Assembly: GCA_009659925.1 (NCBI GenBank)
Contig: PUXW01000020.1
Location: forward strand, 1-52,458
Direction of reading: 5' to 3'
DNA: 52,458 nucleotides
From: Nitratiruptor sp.
Lineage (GTDB): Bacteria > Campylobacterota > Campylobacteria > Campylobacterales > Nitratiruptoraceae
Below the pieces are notes generated by a model, which made no database searches, was not told where the DNA came from, and saw only the letters and a program-made list of their open reading frames with translations. The position numbers were made by a program, and so were the translations under genes. Positions 1 to 7,096 of the stretch are shown here, one piece after another (within the stretch, counting starts at the first letter, position 1; each line of letters starts with the position of its first letter).

Positions 1-13
1 CTCCAGTTCCTGG

Positions 14-106
14 TCAAACATCGACACCCTTCACTATTTCATACACCCACTGCCGACTCTTCCCATATTCTTCTGCCAGCCGCTGGACGGCGCTCGGTTG
101 GCTCAT
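14..106 (-). CDS. Possible 30-aa helix-turn-helix peptide (remnant or leader ORF)
   Basis: A short ORF starts at an ATG at 106, five bases after a good Shine-Dalgarno (GAGGAGGG), and stops at 14. The peptide reads MSQPSAVQRLAEEYG then KSRQWVYEIVKGVDV; the second half resembles the recognition helix of a small phage-type HTH regulator. A second ATG (position 21, minus) overlaps its stop and opens a frame (MFDQELE...) that leaves the window, so this may be the first of two overlapping genes or a gene broken by a frameshift. The strong ribosome binding site is the main support. No family can be assigned. Confidence 0.25.
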   Translation of the reverse strand: MSQPSAVQRLAEEYGKSRQWVYEIVKGVDV

Positions 107-294
107 TCCCACCCTCCTCATTTTTCGACTTTCAGCTAGGAGGGGCCGTAGCGAGGTGGGATGGAAACGCTACCTTGAGATTCACCTATCCACCCCCTTG
201 GAACTCCGCCCTATGGATGTCAATATCCCGCCTCAATTGGTAGAGTTTGTCTATTATGGCGGGAGGATATTGAGAATATTGCTGGAGGAAAAAA

Positions 295-589
295 GTGAAA
301 ACAAACATTATTCTTTTTGAATAAAAGCGAGTTTGGAAAGGTTCGTATATTCGTATATTCGTATAGTTTTCGTATAGTTGTGGATGAAAAGGGAGAACCT
401 TGGTTTCTAGCGAAGGATGTGTGTGATGTGCTGGGTTATAAAAACGCTAATGATGCTATCAAGAAACATTGCGATCCCGAGGATGTCACTAACCTTAAAG
501 AAATATTAAAAGGTAGCGATTTGCTACCCCATAAATGGAGGGAGGAACTGCAAAAGCTCAAAGAGTGGGTGGAGCGGCAAAATAAGTAA
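295..589 (+). pseudogene. Frameshifted BRO-N domain (phage antirepressor) remnant
   Basis: The frame from 317 contains a recognisable BRO-N core: VVDEKGEPWFLAKDVCDVLG and then YKNANDAIKKHC. BRO-N proteins are DNA-binding antirepressor-type proteins of prophages and mobile elements. The natural start is probably the GTG at 295, which has a strong GGAGGAAAA ribosome site and encodes VKTNIILFE, the usual sort of BRO N-terminus, before a stop at 322. One indel around 313-322 (near a T5 run) would join the two frames. Nine extra residues encoded by an octamer repeat interrupt the domain, and the C-terminal part (about 40 residues) is far shorter than a full BRO protein. The region is clearly richer in A/T than the rest of the window. 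I read it as a decayed prophage gene, although a short expressed product from the TTG at 317 cannot be excluded. Confidence 0.6.
342..376 (+). repeat. TTCGTATA octamer tandem repeat inside the BRO remnant
   Basis: Three perfect head-to-tail copies of TTCGTATA (342-349, 350-357, 358-365) are followed by GTT and a fourth copy (369-376). Relative to an ordinary BRO-N sequence the copies after the first add 27 nt, an in-frame insertion of nine residues. This looks like slipped-strand expansion. Confidence 0.7.
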
Positions 590-610
590 CAGAGTGCTGA
601 AAGCTTTGTT

Positions 611-694
611 ATGCTCACTGCTTTGCTTATAGTTGGCTTTGCCTTTTATGTGCACCTTGCAGCAGTAAAAAAGGCACCCTTGAAGGAGCTATGA
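611..694 (+). CDS. Possible 27-aa membrane peptide in the decayed region
   Basis: An ATG at 611 opens MLTALLIVGFAFYVHLAAVK then KAPLKEL, a single hydrophobic stretch followed by a basic tail. Its stop overlaps another ATG (691) in the ATGA arrangement common in phages, but that second frame is only 12 codons. There is no convincing Shine-Dalgarno. The rest of 590-846 holds nothing else I can name apart from the terminator hairpin at 819-838. Low confidence; it may be debris of the same mobile element as the BRO remnant. Confidence 0.15.
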   Translation: MLTALLIVGFAFYVHLAAVKKAPLKEL

Positions 695-818
695 ACATTC
701 TCATCACCATGACGCACTCTTTGCAATAGTTGGGGCATCACCTACGCCATTTATGAAACAATTACCCACGACAAGAGAACCGATGAGAGACTAGTTCGCT
801 GGAGGAAAAGAGGAAATG

Positions 819-838
819 CCTCCGGCAAGAGCCGGAGG
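819..838 (-). terminator. Hairpin downstream of the peroxiredoxin gene
   Basis: CCTCCGGC and GCCGGAGG form a perfect 8-bp stem with a 4-nt loop just past the peroxiredoxin stop. On the minus strand it is followed by a pyrimidine-rich stretch (CATTTCCTCTTTTCC), as expected of an intrinsic terminator closing the stress operon. Confidence 0.6.
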
Positions 839-846
839 AAGGGAGG

Positions 847-1671
847 TTAGTTGGACTCTTTGTAGCAGAACCACCAGTCGTAGCACTGGTACTCTTTGGG
901 CCGTTTGGCAGCTGTTTCGCAATCGGTTGCCGGGGGGATGATCACCTTGTCGCCGATAAGTTCGTTTTCGGGCCAGTTGGCCGGTGTCGCAACACCCTCG
1001 GCATCGCTCTTTTGCAAGGCTTTGACAGCTCGGATGATCTCTGGGATGTTGCGCCCAATCTCTTGGGGGTAGTAGAGGATGGTGCGCACCGTTCCCTCGG
1101 GATCGATGATGAAGACGGCACGAACCGTATTGGTCCCCTTCTTGGGATGGATCATCCCCAACTGGGCGGCGAGGGTATCGGTGGCGGCGATGATAGGAAA
1201 CTCAATCTCGACGTCGAGCTTCTCCTTGATCCATTCGATCCACTTGATATGGCTAAAAACCTGGTCGATAGAGAGACCAACTAGCTTGGTGTTGAGAGCG
1301 TCAAACTCTCCCTTGTGTTTTTGAAAGCTGACGAATTCGGTGGTACACACAGGGGTAAAATCGGCTGGGTGGCTAAAGAGAACGACCCAACTTCCAGCTA
1401 GATCCTCGGGAAAACGCATAGGACCATGGGTGGTTTGAACCTCGATGGATGGGAACTTCTCTCCAAGCAGTGGCATTGCCATAGCTTCCTCCTTTTCCTT
1501 TTTTTCTAAAGCGATCTCCATGATCTCTTCGATCACCTCTTCAAGAGTGCGTTTCTCCTCTAAAGCCTTGCGCTTGAGCTCTTCGATGCTCTCGCTAATG
1601 AGCAGAGCTGCCTTCTTGAGAACATCCTTTTGGGTCTCGATAATCTCCTTGAGACGCTGGTCAATAGCCAT
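847..1671 (-). CDS. Peroxiredoxin, archaeal-type (Prx6 group), with N-terminal helical extension
   Basis: This is a thiol peroxidase that reduces H2O2 and organic peroxides in the cytoplasm. The core (from about residue 67) carries the peroxidatic site [13 protein letters not shown] with Cys109, and the C-terminus carries Cys251 and the pair in CYDWWFC (263 and 269), a pattern typical of archaeal thioredoxin peroxidases. The ORF begins with about 63 charged, helix-forming residues not found in the usual 210-250-aa family member. There are two in-frame starts with strong ribosome sites: ATG at 1671 (AAGGAGGTTCC) and ATG at 1482 (AAGGAGG, 5-nt spacing), the latter giving a normal 211-aa enzyme. 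I annotate the longer frame, but both may be used. It is the last gene of the run starting with yfdX, 50 bp after the DUF505 gene, and is followed by a terminator hairpin. Confidence 0.88.
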   Translation of the reverse strand: MAIDQRLKEIIETQKDVLKKAALLISESIEELKRKALEEKRTLEEVIEEIMEIALEKKEKEEAMAMPLLGEKFPSIEVQTTHGPMRFPEDLAGSWVVLFSHPADFTPVCTTEFVSFQKHKGEFDALNTKLVGLSIDQVFSHIKWIEWIKEKLDVEIEFPIIAATDTLAAQLGMIHPKKGTNTVRAVFIIDPEGTVRTILYYPQEIGRNIPEIIRAVKALQKSDAEGVATPANWPENELIGDKVIIPPATDCETAAKRPKEYQCYDWWFCYKESN

Positions 1672-1721
1672 TGGAACCTCCTTCGTCCTATTCTCGCCAC
1701 GAGGCCCCCCATGGGGAGAGG

Positions 1722-3584
1722 CTACTCGGCGTTGAGCAGCTCGACGGCTTTGAGCATCTTCAAGCCAGCCTCGTTGACACTATTTTGTCCCAGGTACTTG
1801 GCCTCCCTTGCCGCGATGTACGCCTTCTCGAAGCTCTCCTTGGACAAACCGCTGCGCTTGATGGCCTCTTTGAGGTTCTCAGGCAAGATGCGGATCTTTT
1901 GCTCCTTCACATACATACTCCCAGTCTCGGCAATCGCCTTGACAACCCGATAGATGGTTGGGTTAATGGGAGCCCCAAAACCACTGGGAACTCCACTCAT
2001 CGCCTCATCCATCAACTTGCCAAACTCGGTTTCGATAATATGGCCATCGGGCATGATCTCGACGAACCCTTTCGCCTCCAATTTGTCCAAGGCCTCGCTC
2101 CGGCGAATGCGCTCCTCTTCACTCAAAGACTCCTCAAGAACCTCTTCACACGAGATTCCTCGATCTGGGATGATCTTGAAGATATCGGCCTCGTACTTGG
2201 TCATGAAGGGGAGCTTCTTCCCGTAGGCGAGCTCTTCGTACAAGAGCCCCGACTTACTTGGCTCGTAGGTTCCCAAAATCCGCTCCCGCCGTGCCTCAAG
2301 AACCCACTCTCGGTTGGGAGAGCTGAAGATCTTGTTGGAGATGGTGAGGGTCTTGACCGACCAACTGTGGATGGAGCGCTCATCCCGCTGATCCTCGATC
2401 ACCTTATGGCCCGCTTCGGTGACATAGTAGACAGCTCGACCCTTCTGATCCTCTCCCTCGCTGATTAGTCCAAAGGCCTCCAAGGAGTAGAGGTACTCCC
2501 GCAGGTCGAAGTTCTCTTCGAACCATTTGACCATATCCTTGGCCTCGCCAAACTTCTTGGCAATCTCCTTTTTCTTGTAGGGCATCTCGTCGAGACGGCG
2601 CCCATACTTTTCGAGGATACGCTTGTACTCCCTGATCTTGCGATCCACCAACTCTCGCTTGATCTCGTCGAACGTCGCCGTCTCCTCGGGGTTGGAGGTA
2701 TATTTTTCCTCCCAGATCTTCTGGATGGTCTTGAGGGTCTCCACCTCTTCCTTCTCGATAGCAAAGGATTTGAGGGGGCGCTCCCGCTTGTCTTTGAAGA
2801 TACGGTAGACCTCCAGCGCCTTCTCACCCCCCTTGCTCAGGGTATCCACATCGTGGAGGTAGCCAAGGGCCTCGAGTTGGATCAAGGTATCGACATCTAC
2901 ATCCTCTCCATCGGCTACCCGGGCAATGGATTCGAGGATCGAAATGTCCAAAACCGCCCCCTCATTGGCCCATCCAGCCAGCGTCAAGGTCTCCTTGACC
3001 GCTTGACCCAGCTCGGTGAAGGTGAAATAGTCTCCATGGGGTACGCTGTAGGCAATGAGCCGCATCGCCTCCAAGAGGTCCTTGTTGTTCCCCTCGATCG
3101 GGAGGTAGTGGGCATCGGTGGGCCCCATTGGCGACTTACGGATATACTCGGCCAGCTGGGCATCGATGACCAATTCGGGCTCCCCCTTCATGTAGGCGTC
3201 GTAGAGATCCTTGGCCTCTTGGGTGATGAGCCCCTCTTCGCTGGCAAATCCTCGAATAGCCAAGGGCTCTTGGGAGATGGAGGTGGTGCGATCCTTGTTC
3301 TTGATGGCTCCATCGATCATGGCGATCACTTCCGAGCTCACCCACTTGAAGCTCTCCTTCCACTCGTCGATCTTTTCCATCTTCTCCACGACCCGGGACA
3401 AGACGTCAGCCACCAAACTTCCCATGTAGGTCAATTCGACTTTGGCTGGGATGGGGAAGCGGATGAGACCACTGAGATTGAGCTCTTCGATCGCCTCTTT
3501 GTTGAGTTTGGATACATCGATGGTCTTCTCATCGCTGCGATGGAGTGCGAGTAGGATCTTGGCACCCTCTTTTTTAATGACCAT
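1722..3584 (-). CDS. DUF505 family protein, function unknown
   Basis: A 620-aa, highly charged, largely helical soluble protein, with no signal peptide or membrane segment. From its overall sequence I assign it to DUF505, a family I recall mainly from thermophilic bacteria and archaea. No catalytic motif is visible. Several stretches resemble winged-helix units (for example around [18 protein letters not shown] and [15 protein letters not shown]), so nucleic-acid binding is conceivable, but that is inference. The start is set at ATG 3584 ([16 protein letters not shown]), with AAGGAG six bases upstream; the open frame extends 30 codons further up through a low-complexity proline stretch that is probably untranslated. 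It lies between the HdeD-like gene (96 bp upstream) and the peroxiredoxin (50 bp downstream), which suggests a stress role. Confidence 0.65.
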   Translation of the reverse strand: MVIKKEGAKILLALHRSDEKTIDVSKLNKEAIEELNLSGLIRFPIPAKVELTYMGSLVADVLSRVVEKMEKIDEWKESFKWVSSEVIAMIDGAIKNKDRTTSISQEPLAIRGFASEEGLITQEAKDLYDAYMKGEPELVIDAQLAEYIRKSPMGPTDAHYLPIEGNNKDLLEAMRLIAYSVPHGDYFTFTELGQAVKETLTLAGWANEGAVLDISILESIARVADGEDVDVDTLIQLEALGYLHDVDTLSKGGEKALEVYRIFKDKRERPLKSFAIEKEEVETLKTIQKIWEEKYTSNPEETATFDEIKRELVDRKIREYKRILEKYGRRLDEMPYKKKEIAKKFGEAKDMVKWFEENFDLREYLYSLEAFGLISEGEDQKGRAVYYVTEAGHKVIEDQRDERSIHSWSVKTLTISNKIFSSPNREWVLEARRERILGTYEPSKSGLLYEELAYGKKLPFMTKYEADIFKIIPDRGISCEEVLEESLSEEERIRRSEALDKLEAKGFVEIMPDGHIIETEFGKLMDEAMSGVPSGFGAPINPTIYRVVKAIAETGSMYVKEQKIRILPENLKEAIKRSGLSKESFEKAYIAAREAKYLGQNSVNEAGLKMLKAVELLNAE

Positions 3585-3670
3585 GCAGACTCCTTCGTTG
3601 AGAGAGAATTTTTGGTGCAATTGTAGTGGAAAGGGGGGAGGCGGGTCTGCAACGAAAGTAGCACAGCAAT

Positions 3671-3694
3671 CCACGGCCCCTTAGGAGGCCGTGG
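3671..3694 (-). terminator. Hairpin spanning the HdeD-like stop codon
   Basis: CCACGGCC pairs with GGCCGTGG across an 8-nt loop that contains the TAA stop of the HdeD-like gene. There is no U-run after it on the minus strand, so it may attenuate or stabilise the transcript rather than end it before the DUF505 gene. Confidence 0.4.
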
Positions 3695-4316
3695 AAGATC
3701 CAGCGCTTTGGGGATTTTGATTCTCTTGAGACTCCTCTCCTTGGGATTGGGAGGTTTCCCCTTTTTGGAGCTTGTCGATATAGCTGCCCATCGTCAAGAG
3801 GACAACCCCATCGAAGAACATGCTAATTCCAACAAAGAGCCCTACGAGGATGAGGGAGTTGAAGGGCCATCCAATGAGAAAGATCACACCCAGAATGATG
3901 GAGAGGATCCCATTGAGCAGGATCAGCCACCACCACTTCTGTCCCTTGAGCTGTCCAGCCAGAGCGAAACTGGCAAATCCGTCGAAGAAGAAGTAGACCG
4001 CAAGGATGATCCCCAGTGCCGCAACTCCTGGGATGGGGAAGATGGCTACGAGAATCCCCGTGAGGATGTAGATGAAGGCTTTGAGCCAACCAAGCCAATC
4101 CTTGCGGTCATTTTCCCACGTGTGAAAAGCGATGACGAACCCGCTAAAGAGAAAGAGCCAGGCCACAAAATAGGCGGTGGCCACCGACATGATGGTGGGA
4201 TAGAAGATCCCCACCAAACCCAAGAGCAAGAAGATCACTCCAGCAATCTTGGAGTGCTTTGCGAACTTCTCCATCACCTCCTTGTTGAGGTGCTGGATAT
4301 TTTGATAGCCAACCAT
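3681..4316 (-). CDS. HdeD/DUF308 family inner-membrane protein
   Basis: A 211-aa protein with about six hydrophobic helices packed as three hairpins, starting near IAGVIFLLLGLVGIFYPT, followed by a hydrophilic Ser/Gln/Glu-rich tail of about 35 residues. This is the architecture of HdeD (DUF308), an acid-resistance membrane protein in Escherichia coli; the molecular activity of the family is unknown. It starts 10 bp after the histone-like gene in the operon that begins with yfdX. YfdX and HdeD are both tied to acid stress in enteric bacteria, so their co-occurrence here supports a shared envelope-stress function. The polar cytoplasmic tail is longer than I expect for the family. Confidence 0.8.
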   Translation of the reverse strand: MVGYQNIQHLNKEVMEKFAKHSKIAGVIFLLLGLVGIFYPTIMSVATAYFVAWLFLFSGFVIAFHTWENDRKDWLGWLKAFIYILTGILVAIFPIPGVAALGIILAVYFFFDGFASFALAGQLKGQKWWWLILLNGILSIILGVIFLIGWPFNSLILVGLFVGISMFFDGVVLLTMGSYIDKLQKGETSQSQGEESQENQNPQSAGSSTAS

Positions 4317-4326
4317 GATCGATCCT

Positions 4327-4776
4327 TTAGAGCGTCAAGTCCATGATACCCTTGGCACGCTCGATCAGCTCGTGGGAGACCGCTCGGTTCTCCTCGTCGA
4401 TCTTCTTCATAATCCGTGCCAAAACGAGGGTAAGCCCACCAACCAACTCGGGCAAGAAGCGCTCCAACTCCACTTCCAACTCCATGAGGGGTGGATAGGT
4501 TGCCAATCGATCGAGGATCTCCTTGAGCTCCAGCTCTTGTTCGAGCTTTTTAAACTCGTTGATGGTCTCCTCAAGCCCCTTGGTGATGGGCAGATCGTAC
4601 TTCCAAATCACATCCCGTCCATTGTATTTGGCCGCCTTTTGTCCCATGAGGAGGAGGTCGTAGAGCTTCTGCTCTACGATATCGGTGACCTCCTTGGCGT
4701 GCCCCTTTTTGATGTCAAGCCCCGCTCCTCGGCGAAAGAGCTCCTCTAGATGGTGAAACCCAACAACTGCCATCAA
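4327..4776 (-). CDS. DUF1931 double-histone-fold protein (bacterial histone-like)
   Basis: A 149-aa, all-helical, charged protein matching the DUF1931 family, whose Aquifex aeolicus member (AQ_328) has a structure of two fused histone folds. Visible features are the opening GFHHLEELFRRGAGLDI (histone-like first helix), VTDIVEQKLYDLLLMGQKAA (long central helix) and WKYDLPITKGLEETINEF (the short strand and last helix of the first fold), followed by a second helical half. Whether DUF1931 proteins bind DNA as true histones do is not settled. It sits 6 bp after yfdX and 10 bp before the HdeD-like gene, so it is co-transcribed with envelope-stress genes rather than with replication or chromosome genes. 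Confidence 0.7.
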   Translation of the reverse strand: MMAVVGFHHLEELFRRGAGLDIKKGHAKEVTDIVEQKLYDLLLMGQKAAKYNGRDVIWKYDLPITKGLEETINEFKKLEQELELKEILDRLATYPPLMELEVELERFLPELVGGLTLVLARIMKKIDEENRAVSHELIERAKGIMDLTL

Positions 4777-4782
4777 AACTCC

Positions 4783-5658
4783 TTACTTGTTGATTGTCTG
4801 GATTGCCTTCTCTTTGAACTCTTTGAGCTTGTTGATCAGCTCTTCAAAGAGTTTCTCGGCTTTGTTTTTACCCTTCACCTCTTTTTCCACCTGCTCGATC
4901 ATCTCTTCCAGCTGCTCGTAGGTGGTATCACTATCGCTCACATAACCCAGGGCTTCAGCCTTTTTCAAAGCCATCTTTGCCTCAGCCAGGTATTCGAGAG
5001 CCTTTTGTTTATCCTCTTTGGCCACCTTCTTGGCCGCTTCGACCAGATGGATCGCCTGGACCAGTGGGATCGGTGTGATCACATCGATTTCGACGAAGGT
5101 AGAAAGGGCGGTATTGAGGACCGCTTTGGCATCTTCGATGCGATCTTCATGCAAGAATTTGGCGGCTAGTTTCAAAGCAGCCGGATAGCTGGCCAGCGGG
5201 AGGTTGACCACCTTCAAAACGATCTCGCTACGCAGGGTATCGAGGATACGGCGAGCCTCTTGAATCTTATTCTCCCGCAAGAGGGCCTTGGCTGTAATGA
5301 GGGCGGTCTTGATATCCTTCACGCTCCCTGGAAAGTCCACAACCTCGATGGCACTATCGATGGGAATGAGGGCAGGGGCGTTGGGAGCAGCAAGGACCAC
5401 CTCCAGCTTTCCGATCGCCTCTTTGAGGTACTTGAGGGCCTGCTCTTTGTTCCCCTTGTCCAATTCGATGAGAACCTTATGGGTCAAGGCGACAGCGTCC
5501 ACCGCCTCTTGAACGATCTTGACCTCTTTTTGCTCCTTTTGTACCTGGACCTTAGCCTCACTCAAGGCCTTTTTGGACTCAGCCTTACTCGCCTCGCTTG
5601 CAAAAACACCTGTGGCAACGAGGGAAGCAGCTACCAGTGAAAGGAGTACCCGTTTCAT
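4783..5658 (-). CDS. YfdX family periplasmic protein
   Basis: A 291-aa protein with a clear signal peptide (MKRVLLSLVAASLVATGVFA, cleavage after Ala-Ser-Ala-type sequence) followed by a helical, Lys/Glu/Ala-rich mature region. Family hallmarks are the repeated helical units around KALSEAKVQVQKEQ, IGKLEVVLAAPNAPALIPID, DFPGSVKDIKTA and VVNLPLASYPAALKLAAKF. YfdX in enteric bacteria is a periplasmic stress protein controlled by EvgAS and associated with acid tolerance. The start is ATG 5658, preceded by AGGAGG; an upstream TTG in frame is too close to that site. It is the first gene of the five-gene leftward run and is separated from the preceding CRP-family gene by 64 bp, where a promoter should lie. 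Confidence 0.82.
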   Translation of the reverse strand: MKRVLLSLVAASLVATGVFASEASKAESKKALSEAKVQVQKEQKEVKIVQEAVDAVALTHKVLIELDKGNKEQALKYLKEAIGKLEVVLAAPNAPALIPIDSAIEVVDFPGSVKDIKTALITAKALLRENKIQEARRILDTLRSEIVLKVVNLPLASYPAALKLAAKFLHEDRIEDAKAVLNTALSTFVEIDVITPIPLVQAIHLVEAAKKVAKEDKQKALEYLAEAKMALKKAEALGYVSDSDTTYEQLEEMIEQVEKEVKGKNKAEKLFEELINKLKEFKEKAIQTINK

Positions 5659-5722
5659 CCACAACCTCCTGATAAATTTTTTTGGATAAGATTATTTTAG
5701 TCTAGGCCTGCAAAATGTACCG

Positions 5723-6394
5723 CTACTTTAGTTGCAATCGCTCCACCAGTTTGCCGATATCGGCTAACCGCAACTTCCGCCGCTCCACCTGGAGGGAACC
5801 CTCCTTCTTGAGCTCTTGGATGTGGCGGTTGACCACATGGCGAACCGTGCCGATGAGGGAGGCGATCTCCTCATGGGGAAGATCGTGGATGAGGCGCAAT
5901 TTCGTGCTTTCGGGATCGAAGTGTTTGAGGAGGAGCTTGATGAAGCGGGTCGAAGTATCGTGTAGGCTCAAATCGGTGGCCAGCTCTTCTAGAGAGCGCA
6001 TCTCGGAAGCGATGTAGCGGAAGATGAGTTTGCGAAATTCGGCGTTGGAGTCGATCCACTCCCGGACCTTTTCGATAGGAACCCGGAGGGTCTTGGTATC
6101 TTCGTAGGCGTGGGTTACCACCTCGTGGGGACGATCGTCCAAGAGAACGATCACATCGAACATGTCCCCCCGGGTCAAGATCTTGATGGTTTGTTCCTTG
6201 TTCCCCTCGAAGTCGTATTGGTAGACCTTGATCCGCCCATCGATGATGAAATAGAAGTAGTGGATCGTATCTTCGTAGCTCATGGCGGGCATGTTCTTGT
6301 AGAAGGTGATGATCTTGCCGTAGTGGTTGATATCCTCGATGATCTTGGCGGGCACTGCGGAGAAGAGCTCGATATTGTAATCCTGGGGCTCCAT
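5723..6394 (-). CDS. CRP/FNR family transcriptional regulator
   Basis: A 223-aa regulator with an N-terminal cyclic-nucleotide-type beta-barrel (about residues 15-125, with YFIIDGRIKVYQYDFEG and the roll LTRGDMFDVIVLLDD), a dimerisation helix, and a C-terminal winged helix containing LPHEEIASLIGTVRHVVNRH as its helix-turn-helix. No cysteine cluster of the FNR type is present, so it does not sense oxygen through an FeS centre; the ligand is unknown. Its ATG (6394) overlaps the stop of the preceding iron-sulfur subunit gene by one base (TGATG), so it is translationally coupled to the fumarate reductase/succinate dehydrogenase pair. It may regulate that operon or the stress operon that begins 64 bp downstream. 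Both targets are inference. Confidence 0.85.
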   Translation of the reverse strand: MEPQDYNIELFSAVPAKIIEDINHYGKIITFYKNMPAMSYEDTIHYFYFIIDGRIKVYQYDFEGNKEQTIKILTRGDMFDVIVLLDDRPHEVVTHAYEDTKTLRVPIEKVREWIDSNAEFRKLIFRYIASEMRSLEELATDLSLHDTSTRFIKLLLKHFDPESTKLRLIHDLPHEEIASLIGTVRHVVNRHIQELKKEGSLQVERRKLRLADIGKLVERLQLK

Positions 6395-7092
6395 CAAAAC
6401 TCCAATCCAAAACTCCCAAAGCCACCCAGATTTGGATTGGAATAGCCAAAACGGGTGGCCCAACTTTGCAAAAGGAGGATATCCCCCTTGGGATCGATCC
6501 CCATGGGGCAGACTTGGGTGCAGTTGCCACACAGGGTACAACTCCAAATCCCATGGTCCACCACCGCCTCTATGTGCTCCCTCTTCTCCCCCTCCCGCCG
6601 ATCGACCAGGTAGCGGTAGGCCCGACTCAAGGCAAAGGGGCCCAAAAAGTCTGGATCCTCCTGGAAGACGGGACAGCTACTATAACAGCTCTGGCACAAG
6701 ATACACCCAGTTTGGACCTCAATTTGGCGAATCGCCTCCTCATCCACCGCCGCCTCTTGGGGTTTGAGCATCCAGGCTTTGGCCCGATCGAGAGACTCGA
6801 CGGCCGGGCGCACCACCAGATCCCGGATGGGCTCCAGACTGGTCAAGGGTTCGATCAGGTCCCCATCGGCCACTTTGGTGGTACAAGCGAGACGCTCCCG
6901 ACCATTGACCCGCACCCCACAGCTGCCACAAACCCCACTACGACATCCAAGGGGGAAGGTGAGGGTCGGGTCAACCCCCTCCTTGATGGCGATGAGGTTC
7001 TCCAACAGGGTCTTGTCGGGATCGACCTCGTAGACCTGAAGGAATCGGCCCTGAGCTGGATGGTAGCGTGCTATCTGGATCTTGACCTGCAT
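6394..7092 (-). CDS. Fumarate reductase/succinate dehydrogenase iron-sulfur subunit
   Basis: A 232-aa electron-transfer subunit passing electrons between quinone (or another carrier) and the flavoprotein encoded upstream. The N-terminal plant-ferredoxin domain has the [2Fe-2S] ligands C50, C55, C58 and C70. The C-terminal domain has CILCQSCYSSCP (C130-C140) and CTLCGNCTQVCP (C185-C195). In canonical enzymes the second of these motifs has a non-cysteine residue where Cys188 lies, giving a [3Fe-4S] centre; here all four cysteines are present, which predicts two [4Fe-4S] clusters. The start is 4 nt after the flavoprotein stop. No membrane-anchor gene (FrdC/D or SdhC/E type) is found next to it. 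Confidence 0.85.
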   Translation of the reverse strand: MQVKIQIARYHPAQGRFLQVYEVDPDKTLLENLIAIKEGVDPTLTFPLGCRSGVCGSCGVRVNGRERLACTTKVADGDLIEPLTSLEPIRDLVVRPAVESLDRAKAWMLKPQEAAVDEEAIRQIEVQTGCILCQSCYSSCPVFQEDPDFLGPFALSRAYRYLVDRREGEKREHIEAVVDHGIWSCTLCGNCTQVCPMGIDPKGDILLLQSWATRFGYSNPNLGGFGSFGLEF

Positions 7093-7096
7093 CTTT

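Noticed and set aside
140-177. CRISPR-like element: stem GTAGCG/CGCTAC around GTGGGATGGAAAC
   Set aside because: Only one copy is present, no spacers or cas genes follow, and the similarity to the end of a repeat is too short.
213-320. 35-codon plus-strand ORF ending at the TTG of the BRO remnant
   Set aside because: No Shine-Dalgarno and no recognisable sequence; the GTG at 295 with a strong ribosome site in another frame explains the region better.
1698-1722. Terminator between DUF505 and the peroxiredoxin (CCCC/GGGG pairing)
   Set aside because: The stem is short, imperfect and lacks a U-run, and the peroxiredoxin has no clear promoter of its own, so read-through is likelier.
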